Assembly (NCBI RefSeq): GCF_039904985.1
Contig: NZ_CP157005.1
Coordinates: 62,001 to 126,000 of the forward strand
Origin: Methylomonas sp. AM2-LC
GTDB taxonomy: Bacteria > Pseudomonadota > Gammaproteobacteria > Methylococcales > Methylomonadaceae
Direction of reading: 5' to 3'
Length of the DNA: 64,000 nucleotides
The notes beneath the pieces were generated by a model. The model searched no databases. It saw only the letters and a list, made by a program, of their open reading frames with translations, and was not told where the DNA came from. Both the position numbers and the translations under genes were made by a program. The number at the start of each line of letters is the position of its first letter. Positions within the stretch are counted from its first letter, which is position 1. Of the stretch, positions 1 to 8,861 are shown one piece after another.

Positions 1-82
1 TTATTTTTTGCGTCGCATCAAATTCTTTACAAGCATGCCGAAACCAATAAGCATCAATAATTTCTTGTTTTTTTATACTCAT
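1..82 (-). CDS. Nitroreductase family protein, N-terminal fragment (cut by window edge)
   Basis: Only the first 27 codons are in the window, read leftward from an ATG at 82. The peptide begins MSIKKQEIIDAYWFRHACK and continues with EFD, which matches the conserved N-terminus of NfsB/YfkO-type FMN-dependent NAD(P)H nitroreductases (an R-H-x-x-K-x-F-D pattern). These enzymes are cytoplasmic flavoproteins reducing nitroaromatics and quinones. The start codon lies 6 nt after the stop of the membrane-protein gene upstream, so the two are probably co-transcribed. The family call rests on a short N-terminal motif only, so the exact subfamily is open. Confidence 0.55.
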   Translation of the reverse strand, partial: MSIKKQEIIDAYWFRHACKEFDATQKI

Positions 83-88
83 AACAGA

Positions 89-841
89 TTAGAGACTATC
101 ACCGACTTCACGCTGATAAAATGGCCATTTTTTAACATGTAAATGTTTTCTAATTGGCGTTTTAATTACCGATACACATAATGCAATGGAGAACAAACAC
201 CATACTGCACAATACTCGTTTGGATCATCAGTAGTAATATCTGAAATCCAAGGGCCTATGAGGTAATGAAAAGCGACAAAACGCCATGAACCATAAATAA
301 TAGGCATAACAAACGCAGCCAAAATATATGAAAACGCGTGCAAACCCCAGTTAAATCCGAGTAACCAAGTCACAGGGTTAGACATGAGGCCGTTTAGCGG
401 CATTTGCCAGGCAATATGCCAATCACCAGATACTGAACAAGTCTGTACACCACAAAACCCTTCCACGCCAGGAACACAATTACCAGCCCAGGCAAATGGG
501 AACATTTTAATTAACATTGCCAGAGAGCTAATTGCACAGAAAGTGTAGACTGTCGTTCTAATTTTGAGTTTGACACTTTCGGGAATGAAATACATAGCCA
601 CCATATTCACAAAAAATGGCTGAAAAGCAATATGCAGATACCCCAACAAGGTTAAAACCTGATTATTAGGGTTGTCACACAGATTAATATAGACATACGT
701 TGCAGCTTGCAATAATTCCATCAATGCAAAATAGGTCAAAGGAATCCACAATTCCTTGGATTCGCCTTTATAAGCCACATAAACTGCAGTAGCCAAACCT
801 GCCGCAGCCAATACCCCTGATGCCTCTCCACTCCAACACAT
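89..841 (-). CDS. Multi-pass membrane protein of unknown function (DUF5765-like)
   Basis: A 250-residue, very hydrophobic protein with about six or seven predicted membrane segments. It is rich in Trp, Phe and Tyr and has several Cys residues in a loop (around residues 120-140: C..G..GFCG..TC). The ATG at 841 is preceded by AAGGGG, a usable ribosome site. I recognise only a resemblance to uncharacterised DUF5765-type membrane proteins and no catalytic motif. The partial nitroreductase gene follows after 6 nt, suggesting a two-gene transcript. The promoter should lie in the 167-bp gap (842-1008) before rsmD. Function unknown. Confidence 0.75.
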   Translation of the reverse strand: MCWSGEASGVLAAAGLATAVYVAYKGESKELWIPLTYFALMELLQAATYVYINLCDNPNNQVLTLLGYLHIAFQPFFVNMVAMYFIPESVKLKIRTTVYTFCAISSLAMLIKMFPFAWAGNCVPGVEGFCGVQTCSVSGDWHIAWQMPLNGLMSNPVTWLLGFNWGLHAFSYILAAFVMPIIYGSWRFVAFHYLIGPWISDITTDDPNEYCAVWCLFSIALCVSVIKTPIRKHLHVKKWPFYQREVGDSL

Positions 842-1008
842 GGACTTACCCCTTTGTAATTATTATGACGCGGGATAAATCCCACAAAAGCTCGGAATTA
901 TTACATAAATCTGTCGTTATGCAGAGCATTTGTCTTTTAAATATTAATTTTTTATTACATCAATCTACTCAGTGGCGTATAAAAAAGCCATCAATGTGGT
1001 GCGTAGCT

Positions 1009-1563
1009 CTATTTGATCACTTGAAACAAATAAAAATCGACTTGTCCTGCTGATTTTTTCTTGAGTAAATCCCAATTAGCCGGCAAATCCGACAATTCAA
1101 CATTTCGTTCGGCTTCTATATAAATTTTAGCGTAATTAGCCAACCAACCTCCTTGTTCAAGTTGCTGACACGTTACAGGTATGAGATTTTGTCGAAAAGG
1201 AGGGTCTATAAACACCAAATCAAAACATTGTGGCGTTTGCTGCAAAAATCGCAATGCATCTGAAACTATTAGCTGCACCTGCTTTGCAGCTAATAGCTCA
1301 GTATTCTGCCGAAGCTTTTGACAGGCAGAGTGATTACTCTCTACCTGTACAACGCTTTTTGCACCTCTGGATGCAGCTTCAAAACTTAAAGCACCACTAC
1401 CCGCAAACAGATCGAGACAACGACTATTTACAACATCTGTTTGCAGCCAGTTAAACAATGTTTCTCTGACTCTATCCGGTGTAGGCCGCAAGCCGGGAAC
1501 ATCATCAAAGACAATATGCCGGCTGCGCCATTCTCCACCAATAATACGCAGCTTATTACTCAC
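1009..1563 (-). CDS. rsmD: 16S rRNA (guanine(966)-N(2))-methyltransferase RsmD
   Basis: RsmD uses S-adenosylmethionine to methylate N2 of G966 in 16S rRNA on assembled 30S particles. The 184-residue length is normal for the family. The SAM-binding motif LDLFAGSG is at residues 50-57 and the catalytic D-P-P-F motif is at 121-124. Translation starts at a GTG (1561-1563) whose AGGGG ribosome site overlaps the TAG stop of the upstream M16 peptidase gene, only 2 nt away. The peptidase pair and rsmD therefore probably form one minus-strand operon. The pairing of M16 peptidase genes with rsmD is common in gammaproteobacteria. Confidence 0.95.
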   Translation of the reverse strand: MSNKLRIIGGEWRSRHIVFDDVPGLRPTPDRVRETLFNWLQTDVVNSRCLDLFAGSGALSFEAASRGAKSVVQVESNHSACQKLRQNTELLAAKQVQLIVSDALRFLQQTPQCFDLVFIDPPFRQNLIPVTCQQLEQGGWLANYAKIYIEAERNVELSDLPANWDLLKKKSAGQVDFYLFQVIK

Positions 1564-1565
1564 CC

Positions 1566-2861
1566 CTACTTACCACCAACGGTAATCGTTTGTAGCAATT
1601 CTGGGCGTACACGACGTTGAAACGCATCCTTAATATCTGCTGTGGTTATAGCGTCCACCTTACTGGAAAAAGTTTCCAAATAATCTAAAGGCTGTTGATA
1701 AAAACCAATCATCGTTACGTAATCAGTTAATTTACTATTGGTATCAATACGCATGGCGAATCCACCCGTAATATTTTGCTTGGCCGCTTTTAACTCAGCA
1801 TCACTCGGACCATTAGAGATAAAGTTACTCAAAGTGGTATTCATCACTTCGATAGCTTTGGCAGCTTGGTCATTCCGAGTTTGTAGACCAATAGTAAAAG
1901 GCCCCTGACGATATAAAGGTGCAAATTGACTAGAGGCACTATAAGCTAATCCGCGTTTTTCACGCACTTCATCGAACAATTTTGAGACTAAACTTCCTCC
2001 ACCCAAAATATAATTTCCCACGTACAAAGCAAAATAATCTGGATCTTTACGATAGGTACCTGGCAAACCTGCTAAAACATGGGTTTGTGTAGATGGAAAA
2101 TCAATATGCTGACTACTTGATTGCGTAGGCATCGTTACTAATGGAATTTCTGCAGGTTTTTCACCAACCGGCAAACCATTCAACAACGTTTGAGCAATCT
2201 GTTCTGCTTGTGTACGGCTTAAATCACCGACAATGACCACTGTGGCATTTGCAGACACATAATATTTACGATAAAAGTTCTTAAGATCATCAACTTCAAA
2301 ACTCGAAACGGTTTGCACGACACCTTCTTCAGGATGTGCATAAGGATGATTATTATAGAGTGCTTTATGAAAGGCAATACTGGCAAGAGCCGCAGGTGAT
2401 TCTTCTCTATGCTTTAAGGCTGCTAAAGTCAGATTTTTTTCACGCTGAAAATCCACACTATTAAAGGCAGGATGACTGACAACCTCTTGAAAGGTAGCCA
2501 ATGCCTTATCTAACAGTGTTTTATCGGTAAGAGTGCGTAGCGATAGCCAAGCCATATCTTCTGACACACCGTTAGAAAATGTTGCTCCCACCGATTCAAA
2601 ACGGTTAGCCACTTCATCGGTTGTCCATTCACCCGAACTATTACCCAGTAATGAAGCTGTCAAAGCTGCCAAGCCAAACTTTGTATCATCACGCGCACTA
2701 CCGGCATCAAAGGTTAGACGAATATCGGTCATTGGCAAAGTAGGTGTGTATACGTAATAAACACGCCCACCTTGAGTGGTTTGCCAATGTTCAATTTTGA
2801 CAGTTGCCCAACCAAGCTGACTTATAGTTAGCAGGAGTAATCCAAGCAATTTAAAACGCAT
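1566..2861 (-). CDS. M16 family peptidase, non-catalytic partner subunit
   Basis: A secreted zinc-peptidase homologue of 431 residues. It begins MRFKLLGLLLL, a cleavable signal peptide. The segment where active M16 enzymes carry HxxEH reads GLAALTASLLGNSS, so zinc ligands are absent. The second half keeps the M16 C-terminal fold, including an RGLAYS motif. This is the usual inactive partner of a two-gene M16 pair, with the active subunit immediately upstream. I chose the ATG at 2861 over the upstream TTG at 2873 because GGAGGT sits just before it. That ribosome site lies inside the last codons of the upstream gene and the frames overlap by 11 nt, indicating translational coupling. It ends with TAG. 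Confidence 0.9.
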   Translation of the reverse strand: MRFKLLGLLLLTISQLGWATVKIEHWQTTQGGRVYYVYTPTLPMTDIRLTFDAGSARDDTKFGLAALTASLLGNSSGEWTTDEVANRFESVGATFSNGVSEDMAWLSLRTLTDKTLLDKALATFQEVVSHPAFNSVDFQREKNLTLAALKHREESPAALASIAFHKALYNNHPYAHPEEGVVQTVSSFEVDDLKNFYRKYYVSANATVVIVGDLSRTQAEQIAQTLLNGLPVGEKPAEIPLVTMPTQSSSQHIDFPSTQTHVLAGLPGTYRKDPDYFALYVGNYILGGGSLVSKLFDEVREKRGLAYSASSQFAPLYRQGPFTIGLQTRNDQAAKAIEVMNTTLSNFISNGPSDAELKAAKQNITGGFAMRIDTNSKLTDYVTMIGFYQQPLDYLETFSSKVDAITTADIKDAFQRRVRPELLQTITVGGK

Positions 2862-4221
2862 GATGACCTCCAATCATTTTAGCCGGTCTGGGCGCTTCGG
2901 TAATAGGCTGGGGATCCAGATAAGCAATAGTAAGATTATCTTCAATTAAATATTTCTGTGCCACGGCACGTACTTGCTCGGCAGTCACCTGATTAAGCTT
3001 ACTCAGATAATCATCGGCTTTTTGCCAACCAACGCCTACTGTTTCCAACATTCCTAACTCCATAGCCTGATAAAAATTAGAATCTTTCTGGTATACATCT
3101 TTCGCCAAGACTTGTGCTTTAATGCGCTGTAATTCTTCCTTGCTTACCAACTCAGATTTTAATTGGTAAACCTCGTCCAGCAAGGCATATTCCATATCAA
3201 ATACTGTATGGCCTTCAGCGGGAGTTGCTTCCAGCAAGAATAAATCGGGTAACCGCGAGGTTAAATCATAACCAGCACCCACAGATACCGCTATTTCTTT
3301 ACCGCGCACCAAATGTGTAGGCAAACGAGCACTGTTACCACCATCCAGAATGGCCGCCAACACTTCCAGCGCATAAGCTTCACTTTCTTGGGTAACCGTC
3401 TTAAGTACCGGCACTTTGTAACCCATCATGATATAGGGTAGTTTGGCAGGCGCTTTAACGGTCAATTTCCGGACACCCTTCTGTTCGATCTCATCCTGCG
3501 GTTTTAAAGGTTTAATATCACTAGGTTTTAAACCAGCAAAATATTGTTCAGCCAACTTAATTACCTGCTCTGCGTCAACATCACCCACTACTACCAGTGT
3601 GGCATTATTTGGAGCATACCATTGTTGATACCAAGCATTTAGATCTTCAACTTTGTAATTAGCTATATCCGATGGCCAACCGATAACTGGATTTTTATAA
3701 GGACTATTTGAGAATGCCACCGAGTTAAACTGTTCTTGCGTTTTAGCGCGCGGTTGATCATCGGTACGCATCCGCCGTTCTTCTGTTACAACCTGCAACT
3801 CTTTAACCAATTCTTCAGCTTTTAGATCCAGGTTACGCATTCGATCCGCTTCCAGTTTAAAACTAATTTCCAAGCGAGATTTTTCCATGGTTTGAAAATA
3901 AGCAGTGTAATCATTACCTGTAAAAGCGTTTTCCTGCCCTCCATTTTCGGCAATAATACGAGAAAACTCTCCGGCTGGATAAAGTTTGGTACCCTTAAAC
4001 ATCATATGTTCTAGCATATGTGAAATACCGGTAATACCACCAGGCTCATAACTGGAACCCACTTTGTACCAAACCTGAGAGACCACCACTGGAGCGCGAC
4101 GATCTTCTTTCACCAATATTTTCAAACCATTACCAAAAATATGTTCATGTACCTTGCTATTCTCAGCGTGCGCGGTGAGAATCGGACAACACAACAGCAA
4201 AGCTGTAAGCCTATATTTCAT
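2851..4221 (-). CDS. M16 family zinc metallopeptidase, catalytic subunit
   Basis: A 456-residue pitrilysin/processing-peptidase-like protein. Residues 1-19 form a signal peptide ending AHA, so it acts in the periplasm. The inverted zinc motif H68-M-L-E71-H72 is intact, followed downstream by a conserved E-E-R-R-M-R helix, as in M16B enzymes. These proteases degrade or process peptides, and the substrate here is unknown. It is translated together with the inactive partner gene downstream (11-nt overlap). The 105-bp gap to the divergent heme O synthase gene should contain both promoters. The family call is firm and the physiological role is not. Confidence 0.93.
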   Translation of the reverse strand: MKYRLTALLLCCPILTAHAENSKVHEHIFGNGLKILVKEDRRAPVVVSQVWYKVGSSYEPGGITGISHMLEHMMFKGTKLYPAGEFSRIIAENGGQENAFTGNDYTAYFQTMEKSRLEISFKLEADRMRNLDLKAEELVKELQVVTEERRMRTDDQPRAKTQEQFNSVAFSNSPYKNPVIGWPSDIANYKVEDLNAWYQQWYAPNNATLVVVGDVDAEQVIKLAEQYFAGLKPSDIKPLKPQDEIEQKGVRKLTVKAPAKLPYIMMGYKVPVLKTVTQESEAYALEVLAAILDGGNSARLPTHLVRGKEIAVSVGAGYDLTSRLPDLFLLEATPAEGHTVFDMEYALLDEVYQLKSELVSKEELQRIKAQVLAKDVYQKDSNFYQAMELGMLETVGVGWQKADDYLSKLNQVTAEQVRAVAQKYLIEDNLTIAYLDPQPITEAPRPAKMIGGHHAF

Positions 4222-4325
4222 ACATCCCTCGTTGATAGAAAAAATGAATGCCTGTGATGATTTTAATTATCAAAGGTTCACTGTTATTCTATATGCTTAA
4301 CGACATAGACACTATTCGGATTTGA

Positions 4326-5216
4326 ATGAGCCATAAACTAACCGTACATTCCTGGAAAAATTATCTAGCACTCTGCAAACCCAGAGTCGTAGCCTTAATT
4401 GTGTTCACAGCTATCGTTGGCATGCTGCTTGCCGTACCTGGCATGCCCCCGCTCGACAAATTTTTCTATGGCACACTGGGAATCGCACTGGCTGCGTCAT
4501 CAGCTGCAGCGCTCAATCATTTTATCGATCAAAAATCTGATGCCGAAATGGCTCGTACCCGCTACCGCCCACTACCGATGGGCGAACTGAATTCTTGGCA
4601 TGTACTGACATTTGCTGGCATCATTGGCGTAGCCTCGATGCTCATATTGATTATAAAAGTTAATACATTAACTGCCTTTTTAACTTTTTTATCGTTGATA
4701 GGTTATGCGGTTATTTACACTGTTTATCTAAAAAAAATGACCCCCCAAAATATTGTAATTGGTGGTGCCGCTGGTGCAGCTCCACCTGTGCTAGGCTGGG
4801 TCAGCATCACAGGTGACATACATCCCCATGCACTATTACTATTCCTAATCATATTTGTGTGGACACCGCCTCACTTTTGGGCCTTGGCCATTGCCCGTCG
4901 TGAAGAATATGCGAAAGTTGATATTCCTATGCTTCCTGTTACGCATGGCGTCGCTTTCACGCGCTTACAAATTCTGCTGTATACCATCTTACTGCTTATT
5001 ACTACGATATTACCTTATCTAACAGGCATGAGCGGCTTGATTTATCTATCCATAGCCATATTGCTCGGCTTTGGTTTTATATTTTTTGCGGTACAGATGA
5101 TGCGTAAAAAAGATAATCAAACCGCAATGCGCACATTTGCCTATTCGATTATTTATCTAATGCTGATTTTTGCTGCGTTATTGATCGACCACTATTTTCG
5201 TTTTACTGTGTCATGA
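4326..5216 (+). CDS. cyoE: Protoheme IX farnesyltransferase (heme O synthase)
   Basis: This enzyme farnesylates heme b to make heme O, a precursor for heme-copper oxidases, in the inner membrane. The 296-residue protein has about nine hydrophobic segments and the UbiA-family prenyl-diphosphate motif N-H-F-I-D-Q-K-S-D followed by R-T-R-x-R-P (about residues 64-82). Its length is standard (also called CtaB). The gene is not next to cytochrome oxidase genes in this window. It shares a 4-nt ATGA overlap with the TrpD2-like gene, so the two are translationally coupled. Confidence 0.96.
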   Translation: MSHKLTVHSWKNYLALCKPRVVALIVFTAIVGMLLAVPGMPPLDKFFYGTLGIALAASSAAALNHFIDQKSDAEMARTRYRPLPMGELNSWHVLTFAGIIGVASMLILIIKVNTLTAFLTFLSLIGYAVIYTVYLKKMTPQNIVIGGAAGAAPPVLGWVSITGDIHPHALLLFLIIFVWTPPHFWALAIARREEYAKVDIPMLPVTHGVAFTRLQILLYTILLLITTILPYLTGMSGLIYLSIAILLGFGFIFFAVQMMRKKDNQTAMRTFAYSIIYLMLIFAALLIDHYFRFTVS

Positions 5217-6223
5217 GTTTGCAAACACCAGAACATCCCTTTGCCGAATTTATCAAAATCTTAGGCAAAGGCAAAAAAGGTTCACGTCCCCTCACTCAGA
5301 ATGAGGCATATCGCGCTATGCATATGATCCTGACTGGTCAGGTGCAACCCATACAACTCGGCGCATTTTTAATGCTAATGCGCATTAAAGAAGAAACCAG
5401 CGAAGAATTGGCTGGATTCGTTCAAGCAGCCAAGCAAAACATTGATGTTTCTGCCTGTCGGGTACAAGTTGACCTTGATTGGTCGTCCTATGCAGGAAAA
5501 CGTCGACACTTACCCTGGTTTCTGCTTTCAACCCTATTACTTGCCAATAATGGTATTAAAGTCTTTATGCACGGAGCTGGTGGGCATACCGAAGGGCGAA
5601 TTTATACTGAAAAGGTTCTGGAGATTTTGGGAATACCCGTGGCCGCCTCAATAACAGAAGCTGAACAACAATTATTGCGTTACAACTTTAGCTATCTGTC
5701 ATTAGCACACTTATGTCCACAACTCTATGACATGATTAATCTTAGGCCCTTAATGGGCTTACGCTCACCAGTGCATACATTGGTCCGGCTATTGAATCCT
5801 TTGAATGCCAGCCATTGCTTACAAGGTATCTTCCATCCCAGTTACCGTCAGGTACATCAAAAAGCGGCATTATTACTCAACCAAACGCATATGGCTGTAT
5901 TAAAAGGCGAAGGAGGAGAAACTGAACGTAATCCTGACGTAGAATGTCTAGTACAGAGCGTGCATGGAGAGATACTTGATGATGAGCTATGGCCCGCGAT
6001 ATTTACGCGTCGTCACTTAAAAGCTGAAGATCTCAATCCTCTGCAACTAACACAACTTTGGCATGGAGAAATACAGGACGAATTCGCCGAGGCCACAGTG
6101 ATTGCTACCTGCGCGATTGCATTAAAACTGCTAGGCAAAGCCAATAATCAAATCGATGCGCATATGCTGGCAGAAAAGCTATGGATAGAGCGAGACAAAC
6201 AATCATTGTTATTGGTAAATTGA
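5213..6223 (+). CDS. TrpD2/YbiB-like glycosyltransferase family 3 protein
   Basis: A 336-residue protein with the fold of anthranilate phosphoribosyltransferase: a helical N-terminal domain (MILTGQVQPIQLGAFLMLMR) and a phosphorylase-like C-terminal domain. Residues in the substrate loops differ from true TrpD. For example, the loop has K-G-E-G-G-E-T-E-R-N-P and the usual GTGGD motif is replaced by a G-A-G-G-H sequence. This matches the TrpD2 (YbiB) group, reported to bind nucleic acid rather than make tryptophan. The start ATG overlaps the stop of cyoE by 4 nt. The function in this organism is not known. Confidence 0.8.
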   Translation: MSLQTPEHPFAEFIKILGKGKKGSRPLTQNEAYRAMHMILTGQVQPIQLGAFLMLMRIKEETSEELAGFVQAAKQNIDVSACRVQVDLDWSSYAGKRRHLPWFLLSTLLLANNGIKVFMHGAGGHTEGRIYTEKVLEILGIPVAASITEAEQQLLRYNFSYLSLAHLCPQLYDMINLRPLMGLRSPVHTLVRLLNPLNASHCLQGIFHPSYRQVHQKAALLLNQTHMAVLKGEGGETERNPDVECLVQSVHGEILDDELWPAIFTRRHLKAEDLNPLQLTQLWHGEIQDEFAEATVIATCAIALKLLGKANNQIDAHMLAEKLWIERDKQSLLLVN

Positions 6224-6236
6224 AACAACATGAAAC

Positions 6237-6881
6237 TTAAATAGCAACGTTTAGCGCGTTATCAATGAGCTTGTTATCTGACGCCACACCTCTTGCTTTT
6301 TGCAAAAACTGCAATCCAAGTAAGGTTGAATTGTAATCACGATCCCCCCAAATTATTTGAACTTCCCCCTGTAAATCCAACTGTTTGAACTCAAAACGCG
6401 TAACACTGCCAATTTCGAAATCAATACGATTGAGTATGCGTATCACCATACCATACACGGAAACACTCTCGGTATTGAAGCTATAATGATTATCATGAAA
6501 GAAAATATGGCCGAGGGAAACTAAATTTTTTCTGAAGACCCTGCGTTTATATAATAGCTCATCGATATTACTGGTCAGATTTCGAAACTCGATACCTAAA
6601 TGAAAACCACATTTAATCGATTCAACCCTTACCACCACCGCTTCGCCAGCCAATCGCATCTCCGGCAGATAAAAATCAATCAACGGAGCGGCTTGTAAAG
6701 ACTTAAATAATTCGTAGTAATCTGGTACTTGATCATTATATTGAAGTTCTGCCAGAATCCCAGTCAGAGAAACATTCAATAAACTAATTTTATGCTCAAC
6801 GGAACCAATACATACCCAACCAAGTCCATGCAAAGTTTCACGCGCCATACGTGTGTCAAAAGCAGGTAATAATTCAACCAT
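6237..6881 (-). CDS. PilZ-like domain protein
   Basis: A 214-residue cytoplasmic protein with no signal or membrane segment. Residues about 25-110 resemble a PilZ barrel: N-V-S-L-T-G-I-L stands where the D/N-x-S-x-x-G motif is expected, followed by V-V-V-R-V-E and G-I-E-F strands. A second, similar barrel-like segment may occupy residues 130-205. The R-x-x-x-R motif that clamps cyclic di-GMP is not obvious, so ligand binding is doubtful. It is transcribed divergently from the transglycosylase-like lipoprotein across a 41-bp gap and converges with the TrpD2-like gene. The family call is moderately sure; the function is not. Confidence 0.6.
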   Translation of the reverse strand: MVELLPAFDTRMARETLHGLGWVCIGSVEHKISLLNVSLTGILAELQYNDQVPDYYELFKSLQAAPLIDFYLPEMRLAGEAVVVRVESIKCGFHLGIEFRNLTSNIDELLYKRRVFRKNLVSLGHIFFHDNHYSFNTESVSVYGMVIRILNRIDFEIGSVTRFEFKQLDLQGEVQIIWGDRDYNSTLLGLQFLQKARGVASDNKLIDNALNVAI

Positions 6882-6922
6882 AAATCTTATCGGACATTAA
6901 ATGCAAATGAGTTATTATTAGT

Positions 6923-7513
6923 ATGTATAATAAATTTTTAAGTATTGTAAGTCTAACCCTTTTATCGGCATGTACAACGGTACCTCCCAAAAACACTGAA
7001 AATATTTGCCAAATTTTTCGTGAAAATGTGGACTGGTACACAGCGACGCTAAACTCAGCACAACGCTGGGGAGTTCCGATAGCTGTACAAATGGCTATTA
7101 TCAACCAAGAATCTGCATTTAAAGCCGACGCACAACCTCCCATACCCTTGATTTTAGGCTTTATTCCCTGGTTTCGCTCCAGTAGTGCTTACGGCTATCC
7201 ACAAGCCAAAGATGAAACATGGGATGAATACCAACATAATGCGGATAACAATTGGGCAAGTCGCGAAGATTTTTCCGATAGTTGCGATTTTGTGGCTTGG
7301 TATTGTGATGCAACCCACAAAAAACTTGGAATAGCCAATAATGATACGCTTAATTTATATCTAACCTACCATGAAGGAATTACTGGCTTTAAACGTAGTA
7401 GTTATGCACAAAAGCCTTGGCTTTTAAATATTGCCAAAAAAGTTCAGCAACGAGCCAAACGTTATGATGCACAACTAGCCACATGCAGAGAAGAGCTGGA
7501 TGCTAAAAAATGA
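6923..7513 (+). CDS. Transglycosylase SLT-like lipoprotein
   Basis: A 196-residue protein with a lipoprotein signal: the lipobox L-S-A-C places the lipidated Cys at residue 17. The mature part contains a lysozyme-fold segment with I-N-Q-E-S-A-F, where the Glu is the likely catalytic acid of a lytic transglycosylase, then a G-Y-P-Q motif and Y-H-E-G-I-T-G near the end. These elements follow SLT-domain order but are spaced unusually, and the protein is short. It probably acts on peptidoglycan at the outer membrane. It lies 40 bp upstream of the FKBP gene on the same strand. Confidence 0.75.
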   Translation: MYNKFLSIVSLTLLSACTTVPPKNTENICQIFRENVDWYTATLNSAQRWGVPIAVQMAIINQESAFKADAQPPIPLILGFIPWFRSSSAYGYPQAKDETWDEYQHNADNNWASREDFSDSCDFVAWYCDATHKKLGIANNDTLNLYLTYHEGITGFKRSSYAQKPWLLNIAKKVQQRAKRYDAQLATCREELDAKK

Positions 7514-7553
7514 TAAACTGATAGTGCTATAACTAAACCAATCAGGAGAATCC

Positions 7554-8033
7554 GTGAAAATTACTCAACAACGTATTATCGCAACTTTAATCGCCTTTCT
7601 ATTAGGATTTGCAATGTTATCAATGGCTAACGCTACCACCCCCGAAGAAAACAAAGCCGCTGGAGAAGCCTTTCTAGCTGAAAACGCCAAAAAACCTGGT
7701 GTGATCACTACCAGCAGCGGTTTACAATATCAAATAATTACTGAAGGTACGGGTAAATCGCCCAGCGCCACCGCAAATGTTACGGTGCATTATCAAGGTA
7801 CCACAATTGAAGGCAAGGAATTTGACAGCTCTTACAAACGTGGAGCTCCTGCCTCTTTTCCATTGAACAGAGTTATTCCAGGCTGGACTGAAGGCTTACA
7901 ATTAATGAAAGAGGGTGGTAAATCTAGATTATTTATTCCATCTAACTTGGCCTATGGCGAACGTGGCGCTGGCCGCGATATTGGTCCAAATGCTGCTTTA
8001 ATTTTCGATGTTGAGCTCATAAAAATTCAATAA
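7554..8033 (+). CDS. FKBP-type peptidyl-prolyl cis-trans isomerase, periplasmic
   Basis: A 159-residue protein with an N-terminal membrane or signal segment ending at ANA (about residue 27) and a C-terminal FKBP domain. Recognisable FKBP strands are VTVHYQG, the F-D-S-S loop, V-I-P-G-W-T-E-G-L and L-A-Y-G-E-R-G, ending F-D-V-E-L. It would catalyse proline isomerisation and assist folding in the periplasm. Translation starts at GTG (7554-7556) after an AGGAGA ribosome site. FkpA/Mip/FklB-like relatives carry a longer dimerisation domain, and here only a short helix precedes the catalytic domain. A MITE-like inverted repeat begins 12 bp after the stop. Confidence 0.92.
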   Translation: MKITQQRIIATLIAFLLGFAMLSMANATTPEENKAAGEAFLAENAKKPGVITTSSGLQYQIITEGTGKSPSATANVTVHYQGTTIEGKEFDSSYKRGAPASFPLNRVIPGWTEGLQLMKEGGKSRLFIPSNLAYGERGAGRDIGPNAALIFDVELIKIQ

Positions 8034-8044
8034 ATCTGACAAAG

Positions 8045-8148
8045 ACACATCAAATTTCGGCACGGTTTAGGTATCAGAATGCAGATTCAAGCTCCCGTTT
8101 TTTATTGCGGAGCCAAGCCAGACCAACAAGTGCCAAAATTTGATGTGC
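8045..8148. repeat. MITE-like inverted repeat, 104 bp, flanked by ACAAAG
   Basis: Arms at 8046-8063 and 8130-8147 are inverted complements matching at 17 of 18 positions (CACATCAAATTTCGGCAC against its partner). Inside them is a smaller AGCTCC/GGAGC pairing around a T-rich loop. The hexamer ACAAAG lies at 8039-8044 and again at 8149-8154, one base outside each arm, as a target duplication would. No coding sequence fits. Alternatives are a structured 3' end or terminator for the FKBP transcript, or a small RNA. Confidence 0.5.
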
Positions 8149-8154
8149 ACAAAG

Positions 8155-8613
8155 CATCATTTAACCAAAACTTAAACTTTTCTGCCAAGACAAACATTTA
8201 CTCTTTATAATCAATAAATTAACATTAATCAGCAATAAACTCACCGCCTTGATAAGCACTAGAGCAGCATTGATTAAACTAATTTCTGATTATTTGCATT
8301 CGTTTAACATCTGTTTTGCCGCTTTTAACTCTTAGCATAATTGAGCGGGAATGCGTTACAATGGTTATTATCAGCAGCATTGATTTGCAGCTTAATTTGT
8401 TTTATACAATACGCAGTTTAAATTTCGGAACGCGGCAACCCTTAGTGTGTCAGTGTTTGGGTATTTGCTTAAGAAATTTCGATGCCGATACTAGTCTATT
8501 CCAAATGTTCTTACGACACTCTAATACAGAACAACTAAGGATCAGGTTTCAATGTGCATTTGTATATTCAACATAGTCCAAGTTCCCCCATTCACTCAAC
8601 TAGCGAGCTAATC
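8155..8613. other. Long AT-rich intergenic region with no convincing gene
   Basis: This stretch lies between the MITE-like repeat and the small acidic protein gene. A plus-strand open frame at 8316-8576 has no ribosome site and a composition unlike its neighbours, so I do not call it. Promoters for the downstream small-protein/yffB/dapE cluster should lie in its last part. No RNA gene or strong terminator was recognised. Confidence 0.4.
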
Positions 8614-8856
8614 ATGTCTGAAAATATTTCCAACAATGCTTTAATCCTTGCCCTACTATCACTAAACGGTGAGATTGCCATTCAAAAAGATTATCTGGAA
8701 TCTGAAGAAATTCCGGCTGATGATGTTAGCGATGAAGAAGAAGTACTTGAAGACCTTGAGCAAGCTTTTATGGAATTCGTTGATGTCTATAAAGCACGCG
8801 CAAAATCGGATAATTCTTTACCTGATTTGGATGATTTATTGGCTGGCGATGCCTGA
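8614..8856 (+). CDS. Small acidic protein of unknown function
   Basis: An 80-residue, strongly acidic soluble protein beginning MSENISNNALILALLSLNGE, with a run rich in Glu and Asp (residues 30-50) and an acidic C-terminus (LPDLDDLLAGD). I chose the ATG at 8614 over earlier in-frame codons because the sequence upstream of it looks non-coding. It ends 5 nt before the yffB-like start, so it is the first gene of a probable yffB-dapE operon. No family is recognised. Helix prediction by eye suggests a mostly alpha-helical protein. Confidence 0.65.
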   Translation: MSENISNNALILALLSLNGEIAIQKDYLESEEIPADDVSDEEEVLEDLEQAFMEFVDVYKARAKSDNSLPDLDDLLAGDA

Positions 8857-8861
8857 TATAT

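Noticed and set aside
8316..8576. An 86-codon plus-strand ORF in the gap after the FKBP gene
   Set aside because: No ribosome site, no plausible protein features (mixed Cys-rich composition) and AT-rich non-coding character of the region.
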